A stretch of DNA of 64,000 nt, taken from UBA5070 sp035604215. GTDB lineage: Bacteria > Fibrobacterota > Fibrobacteria > UBA5070. Both the position numbers and the translations under genes were made by a program. The stretch lies in the NCBI GenBank assembly GCA_035604215.1, contig DATNIW010000042.1:3314-67313 (forward strand). Reading direction: 5' to 3'. The notes under the pieces are model-generated. The model was not told the origin of the DNA and ran no database searches. It worked only from the letters and a program-made list of their open reading frames with translations. This document shows positions 45,640-56,646 of this stretch, in pieces. Each line of letters begins with the position of its first letter. The first letter of the stretch is position 1.

Positions 45640-46419
45640 TCAGCCGAACCGGCCGGTGATGTAGTCCTCTGTCCGCTTCTGCGAGGGACTGGTGAAGATC
45701 TTCTGCGTCTGACCCGTCTCGACCATCTCCCCCATGTAGAAGAAAGCGGTCGTGTCCGAGATCCGGGACGCCTGGTGCATGGAATGCGTCACGATCACGA
45801 TGGTGTAGGTTTCCCTGAGATGCCAGATCAGTTCCTCGATCTTGGCCGTGGCGACGGGATCCAGTGCGGAGGCGGGTTCGTCCATCAGAAGCACCTGGGG
45901 ATCCACCGCGATCGCCCGGGCGATGCACAGGCGCTGCTGCTGTCCCCCGGAGAGGCCCAGACCGGACTTGGAGAGGTCGTCCTTGACTTCCTCCCACAGC
46001 GCCGCCTGGCGAAGCGACCGTTCCACGATCTCCTCGAGCCTCCTCTTGTCCTTCACGCCGTGCACCCGGGGGCCGTAGGCGACGTTCTCGAAGATGGACT
46101 TGGAGAATGGGTTCGACTTCTGGAAGATCATCCCCACCTTGCGCCGCAGAAGGACGGGGTCGACGCCCGGGGCGTAGATGTCCTCGCCGTCGATTTCGAC
46201 CACGCCCGAGGTCTTCGCGGAATCGATCAGGTCGTTCATTCGGTTCAGGCAACGCAGGAAGGTGCTCTTCCCGCACCCCGAGGGGCCGATCAGCGCCGTG
46301 ACACGGTTCTCCTCGATCTCGAGGTCGATGTGCCGCAGCGCGTACCTTGGGCCGTAGTGCAGATTCAGATCCGCCGCGCGGATCTTGGTCGGGGGCGAAG
46401 CAGGATGGATGGAGTCCAA
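45640..46419 (-). CDS. pstB: Phosphate ABC transporter ATPase PstB (copy 1, canonical)
   Basis: This 259-residue ATPase has all ABC elements: Walker A in GPSGCGKST, Q-loop in VGMIFQKSNPFSKSIFENV, signature LGLSGGQQQRLCIARA, Walker B in VLLMDEPAS, and the switch histidine in IVTHSMHQ. It powers phosphate import through PstC and PstA. The ending TEDYITGRFG is typical of PstB. TTG start. It lies 26 bases downstream of the porin gene and 13 upstream of phoU copy 1. The PstC and PstA genes are on the opposite arm of the locus. Confidence 0.95.
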   Translation of the reverse strand: MDSIHPASPPTKIRAADLNLHYGPRYALRHIDLEIEENRVTALIGPSGCGKSTFLRCLNRMNDLIDSAKTSGVVEIDGEDIYAPGVDPVLLRRKVGMIFQKSNPFSKSIFENVAYGPRVHGVKDKRRLEEIVERSLRQAALWEEVKDDLSKSGLGLSGGQQQRLCIARAIAVDPQVLLMDEPASALDPVATAKIEELIWHLRETYTIVIVTHSMHQASRISDTTAFFYMGEMVETGQTQKIFTSPSQKRTEDYITGRFG

Positions 46420-46445
46420 GATGGTTCCGCCCCCGTTCCCGTTTC

Positions 46446-47771
46446 TTAGTACATCACCTGGATACGGAAGTTGAGCTGGTCGTCGTCGACGTTCTTCGAG
46501 AAGTCCGTGAGCTCCTTGTAGGTGCCCGTCTTCAAGGCTCCCTGAGCCACCGTACGGCCGACATCGCTGGACCAGCCGTCCATCGAAGGAGCATTGGTGG
46601 TCTCGTTGGCGATGAAGTCGTAGTCCAAGCTCAGCATCAGATTGGCGTTCAGGTACACGTTCACGCCGATCTTGTTGGTGACGTAGGCCAGATCCGCCGA
46701 GGAGAAGCCGGTCTTGGCGTCCACGCTGTTTCCGGAGACGTCGGTGTTGGGATCGTAGTAGTCGAAGCGGTACACCAACTGCAACTGGGGAAGCATGGCC
46801 AGCGGGTTCAGCACGCCGGTCACGTAGTAGCCCATGGCGTTGCGGATGTCGGCGTTGCCCACGCCCAGGTAGGGCTTGAGGCTGTTGGTGGCTCCCACGA
46901 CCTTGCCACCGTAGTACTCGGCCATGACCTTGGCGCTGCCGCCGAAGGGAAACTTGTACATGGCCTGCAGATCGGCACCCACCACGTGCGCGTCCAGATC
47001 GTCGCGCATGCGTCCACCTTCCTTGGTCATCGCGCTCGACACGACCTCGCGGATGGTATCGGTGGCCGAGAGGAACATGTTGTTGTAGAACGAAACACCG
47101 CCGCTCACGCCCAGACCCAGATCCTGGGCGGAGGTGTTGAATCCGAGCCGTCCCACGATGTCCTTGGGATCCTGGTAGGAGGCGTTGATGCCCTGCCCGT
47201 TGGTCCAGCCGATCTTCGCGTTCAGGAACGGAATCTGGGCCGGATGGACGAACAGGACCAGGCCGACGTCCTTTTCTCCGTTGAAGGGACCGTTGTTCTC
47301 GAAGCGGGAGCGCTCCTGCGTCTCGATGGCGGCGGAAGAATAGGGAATTTCGAAGCCGAAGGGAATGTCCTGGAGACCGCCGCGGATTCCGAAGCTCTTG
47401 AGCCAGGGCTCTTCGAACTGCAGGAACGCGTCCTTGGAGGTGACCGCTCCGGTCTCGTCGAAGTTGGGCTGCCAGACGGCCGACACGCCGTTTCCGGCGT
47501 CGTAGGTGGTCTTGATGCGACCGCGCTTGATGGCCCAGGCACCCTGCTTGGCGGCGTTGCCGCCCGCCTCGCCGGTGTCGGTGAAATACATGTACTGGAA
47601 CTGGACCAATCCGCCGACCTTGAAGTGGCTGAGCATGCCCACGGTCTTCTCGGTGCGGAGGAGGCCGCTGTTCAGGCTGTCGACCTTGACGACCAGCGAA
47701 TCCGGCACGTCCGCGTAGGCTCCGGCCATTGCGGCCAGGGCCAAGGCGATGGTGATCTTGCTTCCGTTCAT
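46446..47771 (-). CDS. OprP/OprO-like outer-membrane porin
   Basis: This 441-residue protein has a signal peptide (MNGSKITIALALAAMAGAYA) and alternating strands of a beta-barrel ending with a C-terminal aromatic (VMY). Sections such as KRGRIKTTYDAGNGVSAVW and FLQFEEPWLKSFGIRGG match the phosphate-selective porin O/P family. Its position ahead of pstB and phoU, and the tandem 11-bp repeat upstream at 47834, suggest induction by phosphate starvation. Chloride or other anions are also possible substrates of this family. Confidence 0.85.
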   Translation of the reverse strand: MNGSKITIALALAAMAGAYADVPDSLVVKVDSLNSGLLRTEKTVGMLSHFKVGGLVQFQYMYFTDTGEAGGNAAKQGAWAIKRGRIKTTYDAGNGVSAVWQPNFDETGAVTSKDAFLQFEEPWLKSFGIRGGLQDIPFGFEIPYSSAAIETQERSRFENNGPFNGEKDVGLVLFVHPAQIPFLNAKIGWTNGQGINASYQDPKDIVGRLGFNTSAQDLGLGVSGGVSFYNNMFLSATDTIREVVSSAMTKEGGRMRDDLDAHVVGADLQAMYKFPFGGSAKVMAEYYGGKVVGATNSLKPYLGVGNADIRNAMGYYVTGVLNPLAMLPQLQLVYRFDYYDPNTDVSGNSVDAKTGFSSADLAYVTNKIGVNVYLNANLMLSLDYDFIANETTNAPSMDGWSSDVGRTVAQGALKTGTYKELTDFSKNVDDDQLNFRIQVMY

Positions 47772-47833
47772 TGTTGCTCCATGGTTTATGGGAGTGTGGG
47801 CGTTCCTCTTCAGGAATCGTAAAGAGGCCAATC

Positions 47834-47855
47834 GGATGTTTCCGGGATGTTTCAG
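47834..47855. promoter_or_regulatory. Tandem 11-bp repeat, candidate Pho box
   Basis: Two adjacent 11-base units read GGATGTTTCCG and GGATGTTTCAG on the plus strand (10 of 11 identical). Eleven-base phasing of direct repeats is the defining property of PhoB binding sites. It lies 63-84 bases upstream of the porin start and between the two divergent arms of the phosphate locus. Confidence 0.55.
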
Positions 47856-47960
47856 GCGGGTTGCTATCGTCTCATGGTCCTGGGCGTTTCCGCAACCCTG
47901 TTCCAGCGCGGTTTCGGTGCGGTTCCCGCCATGTCCGACCGGTGCTAGATTGCCAGCGGT

Positions 47961-48656
47961 ATGGCCACCGAACGAATATTAGTCCTGGAAGACGACCCCG
48001 ACATCCTGGACCTCACCGTGCACGCGCTGCGGAAGGCGGGCTACCGGACCTTCGCCGCCCGGACCGGATCGGAAGCCCTTTCCATCCTCTCCGACGAGCG
48101 CCTGGAGCTCGCCATCCTGGACGTCATGCTCCCCGACCTCCCGGGCACCGAGATCTGTCGCCGCATGCGGGAATCCGAGCGCCATCGCGCCGTTCCCGTG
48201 GTGTTCCTCACCGCCCGCACCGAAGAGCACGACCGCATCTACGGCTTCTCCGTGGGAGGGGACGACTACGTCGCCAAGCCGTTCTCCCCCCGGGAACTGG
48301 TGGCGCGCATCCAGGCCATCCTGCGCCGGACCACCGGGTCCATCTCCGGCGAGCGCCTGCGGGTGGGCGACCTCGCGGTGGACCTCGATCGACGCCAGGT
48401 GCACATCGGAGAATCGCCGGTGAACCTCACCTTCAAGGAATTCGAGGTGCTGCGCGCGCTGGTGGTGGCCAAGGGCCGTGCCGTCGAAAGGCTCCACCTC
48501 CTGGAGGAGGTCTGGGGCATGGAAAGCACTTCGGGTCCCCGTTCCGTGGACGTCGCCATCACGCGATTGCGGGAGAAGCTCGGGACCTACTCCAAGTGCG
48601 TGCATACCGTGACGGGATTGGGCTACCAATGGGATCCGGATCGCTGGGAGGTGTAG
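47961..48656 (+). CDS. phoB: PhoB-like OmpR-family response regulator
   Basis: This 231-residue regulator has a receiver domain (phospho-acceptor D54 in LAILDVMLPD, lysine in YVAKPF) and a winged-helix DNA-binding domain (LTFKEFEVLRALVVAKGRAV, with TVTGLGYQWDP at the end). The position at the head of the pst arm supports PhoB. Its sensor PhoR is not adjacent. Confidence 0.85.
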   Translation: MATERILVLEDDPDILDLTVHALRKAGYRTFAARTGSEALSILSDERLELAILDVMLPDLPGTEICRRMRESERHRAVPVVFLTARTEEHDRIYGFSVGGDDYVAKPFSPRELVARIQAILRRTTGSISGERLRVGDLAVDLDRRQVHIGESPVNLTFKEFEVLRALVVAKGRAVERLHLLEEVWGMESTSGPRSVDVAITRLREKLGTYSKCVHTVTGLGYQWDPDRWEV

Positions 48657-48658
48657 CG

Positions 48659-48859
48659 ATGGAGATCCAGCTCAACGGGGACCCGAAGCGGATCGACGGG
48701 AATCCCGACATCCTGGCGCTGGTCGGGTCCATGGGATTGGATCCGCAGTGGGTGGTGGTCGAACACAATCTGCAGGCCCTGGACCGGTCCAGATGGGGCG
48801 CGACTCCGCTGGCGGAGGGGGACCAGGTCGAGATCGTCCGATTCATGGGTGGCGGCTGA
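48659..48859 (+). CDS. thiS: ThiS-like sulfur carrier protein
   Basis: This 66-residue beta-grasp protein starts MEIQLNGDPKRID, continues with WVVVEHNLQALDRSRWGAT and ends VEIVRFMGGG. The C-terminal Gly-Gly is the thiocarboxylate-carrying end of ThiS. It lies two bases after phoB and ten before pstC, inside the phosphate operon. The rest of the thiamine pathway is not in this window, so its partner adenylating enzyme must be elsewhere. Confidence 0.8.
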   Translation: MEIQLNGDPKRIDGNPDILALVGSMGLDPQWVVVEHNLQALDRSRWGATPLAEGDQVEIVRFMGGG

Positions 48860-48868
48860 GCCGCAAGG

Positions 48869-49693
48869 ATGGCTGAGCGCCGGATCCGGTCCGTTCCCTT
48901 CTCCGTACGGACCGCCGATTTCGTGGCGAGCGCGGTCCTGCGTTCGGGGGGCTGGGTCGCCCCCTTGGTGCTGGCGTCCAGCGCGGCATGGCTGGTGGCG
49001 CAGGCGCTCGGAAACGGAAAACCCGGTGGATGGAACCGGGTCCTGGGATGGGTGGCGGGTTCCGCGGCGCTCGGGACCTCCGGAGTCCTGCTCGCCGCCG
49101 GACCGGCGATCGCCGTCGCGCTTCTTTCGCGGCACATCCGCGCCAGCTCCATCATCCGTTCGACCGCGGCGCTTCCCCTGGTCGTTCCCGCCTTCGTGCT
49201 CCTGCACCTGGCAGCGCCCTGGATCGCCCAAACCACCGGACTTCCCGTCCGGAATCCCGCCTGGGCGGTGCTGGCGCTGGCCTGGGGGATGGGAATGCCG
49301 CTGTGGCTCTCCTTCTCCGACGCGCTGGACCGCAAGACCTTCCAGTCCTGGACCGAAGGGGCTCTCGCCCTGGGAGCGCACCCTGCGCAGATCCTGACAA
49401 ACCTGTCCCTGCCCGCGGCCCGCCCGGGCCTCCTGGCCGCCCTGCTCCGCGCCGTGGCCCGCGCTTCCGGGGAGACCATGGCGGTGCTCCTGGTGTCCGG
49501 AGGCTTCTCCCCCACCGGCGGCTCCCCCACCGCCGGTGTCGCCCTGGTGCGGGATCTTCCCGAGGCGATCCCGCACGGCGATCTCTGGTGCGATCTGATG
49601 CGCGGCGCATTGCTCCTGAGCCTTTGGGCCATGGCCCTGCACGCCATCGCGCAGCGTCTGGATCCGCGCTGGATCGACACGGAGGCGGAATGA
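48869..49693 (+). CDS. pstC: Phosphate ABC transporter permease PstC-like
   Basis: This 274-residue membrane protein has about six hydrophobic segments and the binding-protein-dependent permease loop ALGAHPAQILTNLSLPAARPG, followed by RASGETMAVLLVSGGFSP, the PstC-specific segment. It forms the phosphate channel with PstA. It begins ten bases after thiS, and its stop overlaps the pstA start (ATGA). It is shorter than E. coli PstC and lacks much of its N-terminal part. Confidence 0.85.
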   Translation: MAERRIRSVPFSVRTADFVASAVLRSGGWVAPLVLASSAAWLVAQALGNGKPGGWNRVLGWVAGSAALGTSGVLLAAGPAIAVALLSRHIRASSIIRSTAALPLVVPAFVLLHLAAPWIAQTTGLPVRNPAWAVLALAWGMGMPLWLSFSDALDRKTFQSWTEGALALGAHPAQILTNLSLPAARPGLLAALLRAVARASGETMAVLLVSGGFSPTGGSPTAGVALVRDLPEAIPHGDLWCDLMRGALLLSLWAMALHAIAQRLDPRWIDTEAE

Positions 49694-51096
49694 AATTCCC
49701 CGCCCGATCGGCGCTCGCCCTGCTGGTGGTGCTCCTGGCCCTGCCCGTGCTGGCCCTCCTTTGCGACACCGCAAGACTCCTGGTTCCCCCGTCGCCGCGA
49801 ATCGCGCGTCTGCGCGACGGTTCCCGGATCCTGGCCATTCCCCTACCGCCCAGCCGACCGGAGAGGGCCCGAGGCGTCCAGCCCGCCCTCCTCGGCGACG
49901 GGTCCATCCGGGTCCTGGAGGGGATGCCGTCCTCCCTGTCCGTGGACACGGAAGCCTGGTTGGTCCGCCGAGACGACGGTCCCCTCCTCATGGGTCGGCT
50001 GTCCGGCGTGGTGACCGAGGACGGGGACACCTTGAGGGGACCATCGGCGCGGCAGGCGCTGGAGGAGATGCCGTCGCGCCTGGGGGGCGACCGGAACCGG
50101 CTCGCGCGTCGGATTCCGACCGACGGCGGCAAGATGCGGCCGGGACAGGCAGCCCGGAGCTTGGCCCTGTTCGATGCGGAAGACCGCCGGGTGGTGGGCC
50201 TGTTCTCCGACCTGGACGGGACCGTGCGCCCCGCGCGCCTCTCCTCGATCCGGGATGCGGAACGCGCTCCGTCCGGATTACTTGACGGAATCCGTCAAAC
50301 CGTTCCGCACCTCGGGCGCCTGCTCCTGGAAGCCCCCGACGCGTGGGATGGAGGGGGACTGGAGCCAGTCGTGGCGGGGACCCTGGCGCTGGTCCTGCTC
50401 TCCGGCCTGGTGGGGGGGCTGCCCGCGCTCCTGGCCGCGCTGCAGCTCGCGGACCGCACCGATCCAGGTCTGCGCACGAGATGGGTTCGCAGCTCCTCCG
50501 AATGGTTCGCGGCGGTTCCGGGCGTGGTCTGGGGCGTGATCGGGGCGGGAGTGCTGGTGGGCGGCATGGGCGTCCACCTGGACTCGATCTTCGCCTCGGG
50601 GGTCCGTTGGGGAACGGGAGGCATGCTCTGGGGAGCGATCACCTTGGGGGCGCTCTCCGCCCCCGTCACCCTGGCCAGGGCGATGTCCGCCATCGACCGG
50701 GTCCCCCGTTCCTGGAGGGAGATCGCGCGATCCTGCGGTGCGACCAGGTGGCAGGTCCTGCGCCGGGTGATCCTACCCGCCTCGGCCAGGGGATTGGTCG
50801 GGGCGTGGTTTTCGGGACTGGCGCGCGCGGCCGGGGAGACGGCCCCGCTCTTCCTGGTGGGAGCGGCCCGCGCCATCGGACGGTCCGGAGTCGGATCCGC
50901 ACCGGCTCCGTCCCTGTCCGGAGGCTTCCTCCATCTGGGCGTGCTCGCCTGCGATCCTCCCTGGCCACCCTCGGACGGGGAGTTGGGCCGACCCCTGGCG
51001 TTCTTGTCGCTTTCCCTCCTCGCCCTGCTCTGCGTGGGCCTGGAATACGCCGCCGTGAGGTTGCTTCTGCGCCGGGAACCGGAGATCACCCGATGA
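49690..51096 (+). CDS. pstA: Phosphate ABC transporter permease PstA-like with large extracytoplasmic insertion
   Basis: This 468-residue protein has one membrane helix (residues 8-30), a soluble insertion of about 190 residues predicted outside the membrane, then the permease domain. The EAA-type loop is IARSCGATRWQVLRRVILPASA, followed by RAAGETAPLFLVGAA, which is PstA-specific. The normal PstA has about 296 residues. Some proteobacterial PstA proteins have an additional N-terminal part (DUF3333), so an enlarged form is not unique. The insertion might contact phosphate or regulate the channel. ATGA overlaps tie it to pstC and the next pstB. Confidence 0.84.
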   Translation: MKFPARSALALLVVLLALPVLALLCDTARLLVPPSPRIARLRDGSRILAIPLPPSRPERARGVQPALLGDGSIRVLEGMPSSLSVDTEAWLVRRDDGPLLMGRLSGVVTEDGDTLRGPSARQALEEMPSRLGGDRNRLARRIPTDGGKMRPGQAARSLALFDAEDRRVVGLFSDLDGTVRPARLSSIRDAERAPSGLLDGIRQTVPHLGRLLLEAPDAWDGGGLEPVVAGTLALVLLSGLVGGLPALLAALQLADRTDPGLRTRWVRSSSEWFAAVPGVVWGVIGAGVLVGGMGVHLDSIFASGVRWGTGGMLWGAITLGALSAPVTLARAMSAIDRVPRSWREIARSCGATRWQVLRRVILPASARGLVGAWFSGLARAAGETAPLFLVGAARAIGRSGVGSAPAPSLSGGFLHLGVLACDPPWPPSDGELGRPLAFLSLSLLALLCVGLEYAAVRLLLRREPEITR

Positions 51097-51884
51097 TCCA
51101 CCCGGCCCTGCACCCGAACGACCCCGGCGACGTGGTGCACGTGGAGTTCCGCGGGTGGACGGTCCGCTCCGCGGGTCGGGATCTGTTGCGGTGGATCGAC
51201 CTGGGAATCCCCAAGGGCCGGATCGTCGCCCTGGTGGGTCCGGCCGGATCCGGCAAGAGCGTTCTCCTGTCTTCCGTCAACCGCCTTCTCGCCGGTCGAC
51301 CCGGCGTGGAGACCAGCGGGGGCGTGTTCCTCGACAAGGATCCCCTCTGGGGCCGGGGCGTGGACGACCTTTCCCTGAAGCGCCGGACGGGCACCGTGTT
51401 CCGCGACGCCGCGGTCCTGCCCGGATCCGTCCATCGCAACGTCGCTTTTCCCCTCCTCCTGGACGGATGGAAACCCGGGCCCCGGCTGGACGACGCCGTG
51501 GAAGCGGCGTTGCGGTCCATCTCGGCCTGGGACCGCCTGCGCGACCACCTGCACCGGCCCGCACAGGGCCTTCGCGCGGGAATGCGCCAACTGGTGAACC
51601 TGGCCCGCGCCGCCGTGGGCCAACCCGAGGTCCTCCTGCTGGACGAACCCTGCGGCGACCTGGATCCCCGGGAGACGGAAATCGTCGAGCGCGCGCTCCT
51701 GGATCTTTCCGGCTCCCGCACCGTGATGCTCGCCACCCACAACCTCGCCCAGGCGTCCCGCCTGCCGCACCGCGTGGCCTTCCTGCTGGACGGCAAGCTG
51801 GAGGAGTACGGCCCCACCGACCGCGTCTTCCAGCGCCCGATGCGGGGCAGCACCGAGGACTACCTTTCGGGCCGATTCGGATAG
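51093..51884 (+). CDS. PstB-like ATPase with degenerate catalytic motifs (copy 2)
   Basis: This 263-residue ABC protein resembles PstB and ends TEDYLSGRFG as PstB does. Walker A (VGPAGSGKS), Walker B (VLLLDEPCGD) and the switch histidine (ATHNLAQ) are intact. The Q-loop, normally VFQ, reads TVFRDAA, and the signature, normally LSGGQQQR, reads LRAGMRQLV. A subunit without a working signature cannot complete the ATP site across the dimer, so this copy is probably an inactive or regulatory partner. Its ATG overlaps the pstA stop. Confidence 0.82.
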   Translation: MIHPALHPNDPGDVVHVEFRGWTVRSAGRDLLRWIDLGIPKGRIVALVGPAGSGKSVLLSSVNRLLAGRPGVETSGGVFLDKDPLWGRGVDDLSLKRRTGTVFRDAAVLPGSVHRNVAFPLLLDGWKPGPRLDDAVEAALRSISAWDRLRDHLHRPAQGLRAGMRQLVNLARAAVGQPEVLLLDEPCGDLDPRETEIVERALLDLSGSRTVMLATHNLAQASRLPHRVAFLLDGKLEEYGPTDRVFQRPMRGSTEDYLSGRFG

Positions 51885-51899
51885 GGTTCCCACTCAAGA

Positions 51900-52553
51900 A
51901 TGTCGAAACAAACAGCAGACGAATTGCGCCAACTCGCTTCCCTCCTGGAACGGCAGGGCGAGCGGGTCCTCCGGCAGGCGACGGCGGCCTGTTCCATCTT
52001 GACGAATTCCGTTTCCAAGCCCGCGGACCCCAAGGCGCTGGAGGACGACATCGATCGCGAGGAGGTGGTCCTGGAAGAGGAATGCCTCCGCATCATGGCC
52101 CTGCACCATCCCGTCGGTGGCGACCTGCGCGCCCTGGTCACGGTGCTGCGTGCCAACGGGGACCTGGAGCGCATCGCCGACCACGCCCTGAGCGTCCTGG
52201 AGGCGTCGCCCAACCTGTCCGGTCCCGTCGGGGACGCGCTTTCCCTGCTGTCCTCCCGCATCCTGTCCATGCTGGGCCGCTCCCTCCACGCCCTGAGGGA
52301 ACGGGATTCGCGGGTCGCCCAGTCGGTGCTGGACGAATCGCCTTCCATGCGGTCGCTCTCCAGGGCCACGTGGGGCAACGCCCGGACCCGCGCCGGTAGC
52401 GGCGACGCCTCGGACATCGACCATTCCTTCCTCGAGATCCGCATCGGGCAGGACCTCAGGCGCATCGGGGATCTCGCCTGCAACCTCGCCGAGGACGTGC
52501 TCTACTGGGAAGACGGAAAGATCGTGCGGCACGGAGGCGTGGTGGGGTCCTAG
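51900..52553 (+). CDS. PhoU-like protein (copy 2)
   Basis: This 217-residue helical protein has the first PhoU metal signature LERIADHALSVLE and a second, altered one, LRRIGDLACNLAED (Glu replaced by Arg). A stretch of about 40 residues between them is not conserved with copy 1. It follows the degenerate pstB after 15 bases, so each arm has its own PstB and PhoU. It is probably a divergent partner of the degenerate ATPase. Confidence 0.82.
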   Translation: MSKQTADELRQLASLLERQGERVLRQATAACSILTNSVSKPADPKALEDDIDREEVVLEEECLRIMALHHPVGGDLRALVTVLRANGDLERIADHALSVLEASPNLSGPVGDALSLLSSRILSMLGRSLHALRERDSRVAQSVLDESPSMRSLSRATWGNARTRAGSGDASDIDHSFLEIRIGQDLRRIGDLACNLAEDVLYWEDGKIVRHGGVVGS

Positions 52554-52611
52554 GGATCGGAATTGTGATATCATCGGGTTCGCTGGTTCCCCGCAAACCG
52601 GAGCCAAGTGC

Positions 52612-55175
<2,564 letters not shown>

Positions 55176-55179
<4 letters not shown>

Positions 55180-56282
55180 ACGGCAGGATCCTGGCGGTCG
55201 ACGACAACGTGGACAACCTGAGGCTCCTGGAGAGCATCCTCTCGGTGGACGGCCACGAGGTGCGGGCCGCCCTGAACGGCGAGACGGCCTTGCGCGCCCT
55301 GTCCGCGGGATTCGCCGAGCTCGTGCTGCTCGACGTCAGCATGCCGGGCATGGACGGATACGAGGTCTGCCGGCGCATGAAGGCCGATCCCGGCATGGCG
55401 CAGGTCCCGGTCCTCTTCCTCAGCGCGCACCAGGATCTGGACGCGAAGCTGGAAGGGTTCGAGGCGGGGGGCCAGGATTACGTGACCAAGCCCTTCCTGG
55501 CGGCGGAAGTCCTGGCCCGCGTGCGGATGCACCTGAGGGTCGCCCGCGCGGAGCGGGACCTGGTGGAGAACATGGGTCGCCTTCGGGAACTGGAGCGTCT
55601 GCGCGACGATCTCGTGCACCTGGTCGTGCACGACATGCGGTCCCCCCTGACGGGAATCTGCGGGAACCTGGAACTGGCGGCCATGGAAGCGCAGAGCCTG
55701 GGACACGAAAAGCTCGGCAACCGGATCCGGAAGGCGGTCGATTCCGCCATGGCCTTGAACAACCTCTCCAACACCATGCTCGACTTGAGCCGTCTGGAAG
55801 AAAAGAGGATGCCCGTCTCCATCGAGCCCTGCGACGCGGCGGAGCTCGCCCGGCAAGCCTGGGCGAGACTCGGTTCGACGGTGGAACACCATTTCCTGGA
55901 ACTGGGGGGTGCGCTCGGACCCGGAACGCTCCATTGCGACAGGGATCTGACCTTGCGCATCCTCCAGAACCTCGTCTCCAACGCCGTCCACCATGCCCCG
56001 TTCGAAACGACGATCGGAATCCGCTGCCGTCCTGGAACCGGACGGACCCGGGTGGAGATCCTGGACCACGGGCGTGGCGTTCCGGAAGGCCAGCGCGGGA
56101 CGGTTTTCGAGAAGTTCCGGCAGGTGGAGGAGCACAGGAAGACCGGCTACCATTCGTCCGGACTGGGGCTGACCTTCTGCAAGCTGGCGGTGGAAGCCCA
56201 GGGCGGGGAGATCGGGGTGGAGAACGCGCCCGGCGCTGGTGCCCTGTTCTGGTTCACCCTGCCGCAGCCCACCCAATCGTAG
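55176..56282 (+). CDS. Response regulator fused to histidine kinase
   Basis: This 368-residue protein starts with a receiver domain (LAVDDNVDNLRLLES, VLLDVSMPGMDGYEV) and ends with a kinase core: H152 in VVHDMRSPLTG, then HATPase with SNAVHHAPF and GLGLTFCKLAVEAQGG. Such REC-kinase proteins often receive phosphate from a hybrid kinase. It overlaps the preceding hybrid kinase gene by ATGA, so the two form a pair. It lacks a DNA-binding output. Confidence 0.85.
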
Positions 56283-56350
56283 GGACCCCACCGCACCGTC
56301 CGATTGGTACCTTTCCCGGCCTTTCCACGGAACCACCAAAGGAACCCTCC

Positions 56351-56644
56351 ATGGCCGCACCGAACCAGTCCCTCGTCGAGTCCCTGAGCTCCATGCTCCC
56401 TCTCTTCCTGGTCTTCGGCGGCGCCATGTGGTTCTTGTCCATCCGCCCGGCCATGAAAAAGCAGAAGGAAGCGGACCAGCTCCAGAAGAACCTCAAGAAG
56501 GGAGACCGCGTTCTGACCCAGGCGGGATTCTTCGCCGAGGTCGAGAAGGTCCAGGAGAACGGCAACGTGGTCCTGCGCCTTTCCGAGACCGTGAAGCTGG
56601 AGTTCCAGCGCCAGGCCATCGTGTCCAAGGTCCAGGAGGGGTAG
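56351..56644 (+). CDS. yajC: Sec translocon accessory protein YajC
   Basis: This 97-residue protein has one N-terminal membrane helix (LPLFLVFGGAMWFLS), then IRPAMKKQKEADQLQ and GDRVLTQAGFFAEVEKVQE, which are typical of YajC, a subunit of the SecDF-YajC complex. It begins 68 bases after the kinase gene and is followed by def. SecD and SecF are not in this window. Confidence 0.93.
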   Translation: MAAPNQSLVESLSSMLPLFLVFGGAMWFLSIRPAMKKQKEADQLQKNLKKGDRVLTQAGFFAEVEKVQENGNVVLRLSETVKLEFQRQAIVSKVQEG

Positions 56645-56646
56645 GC

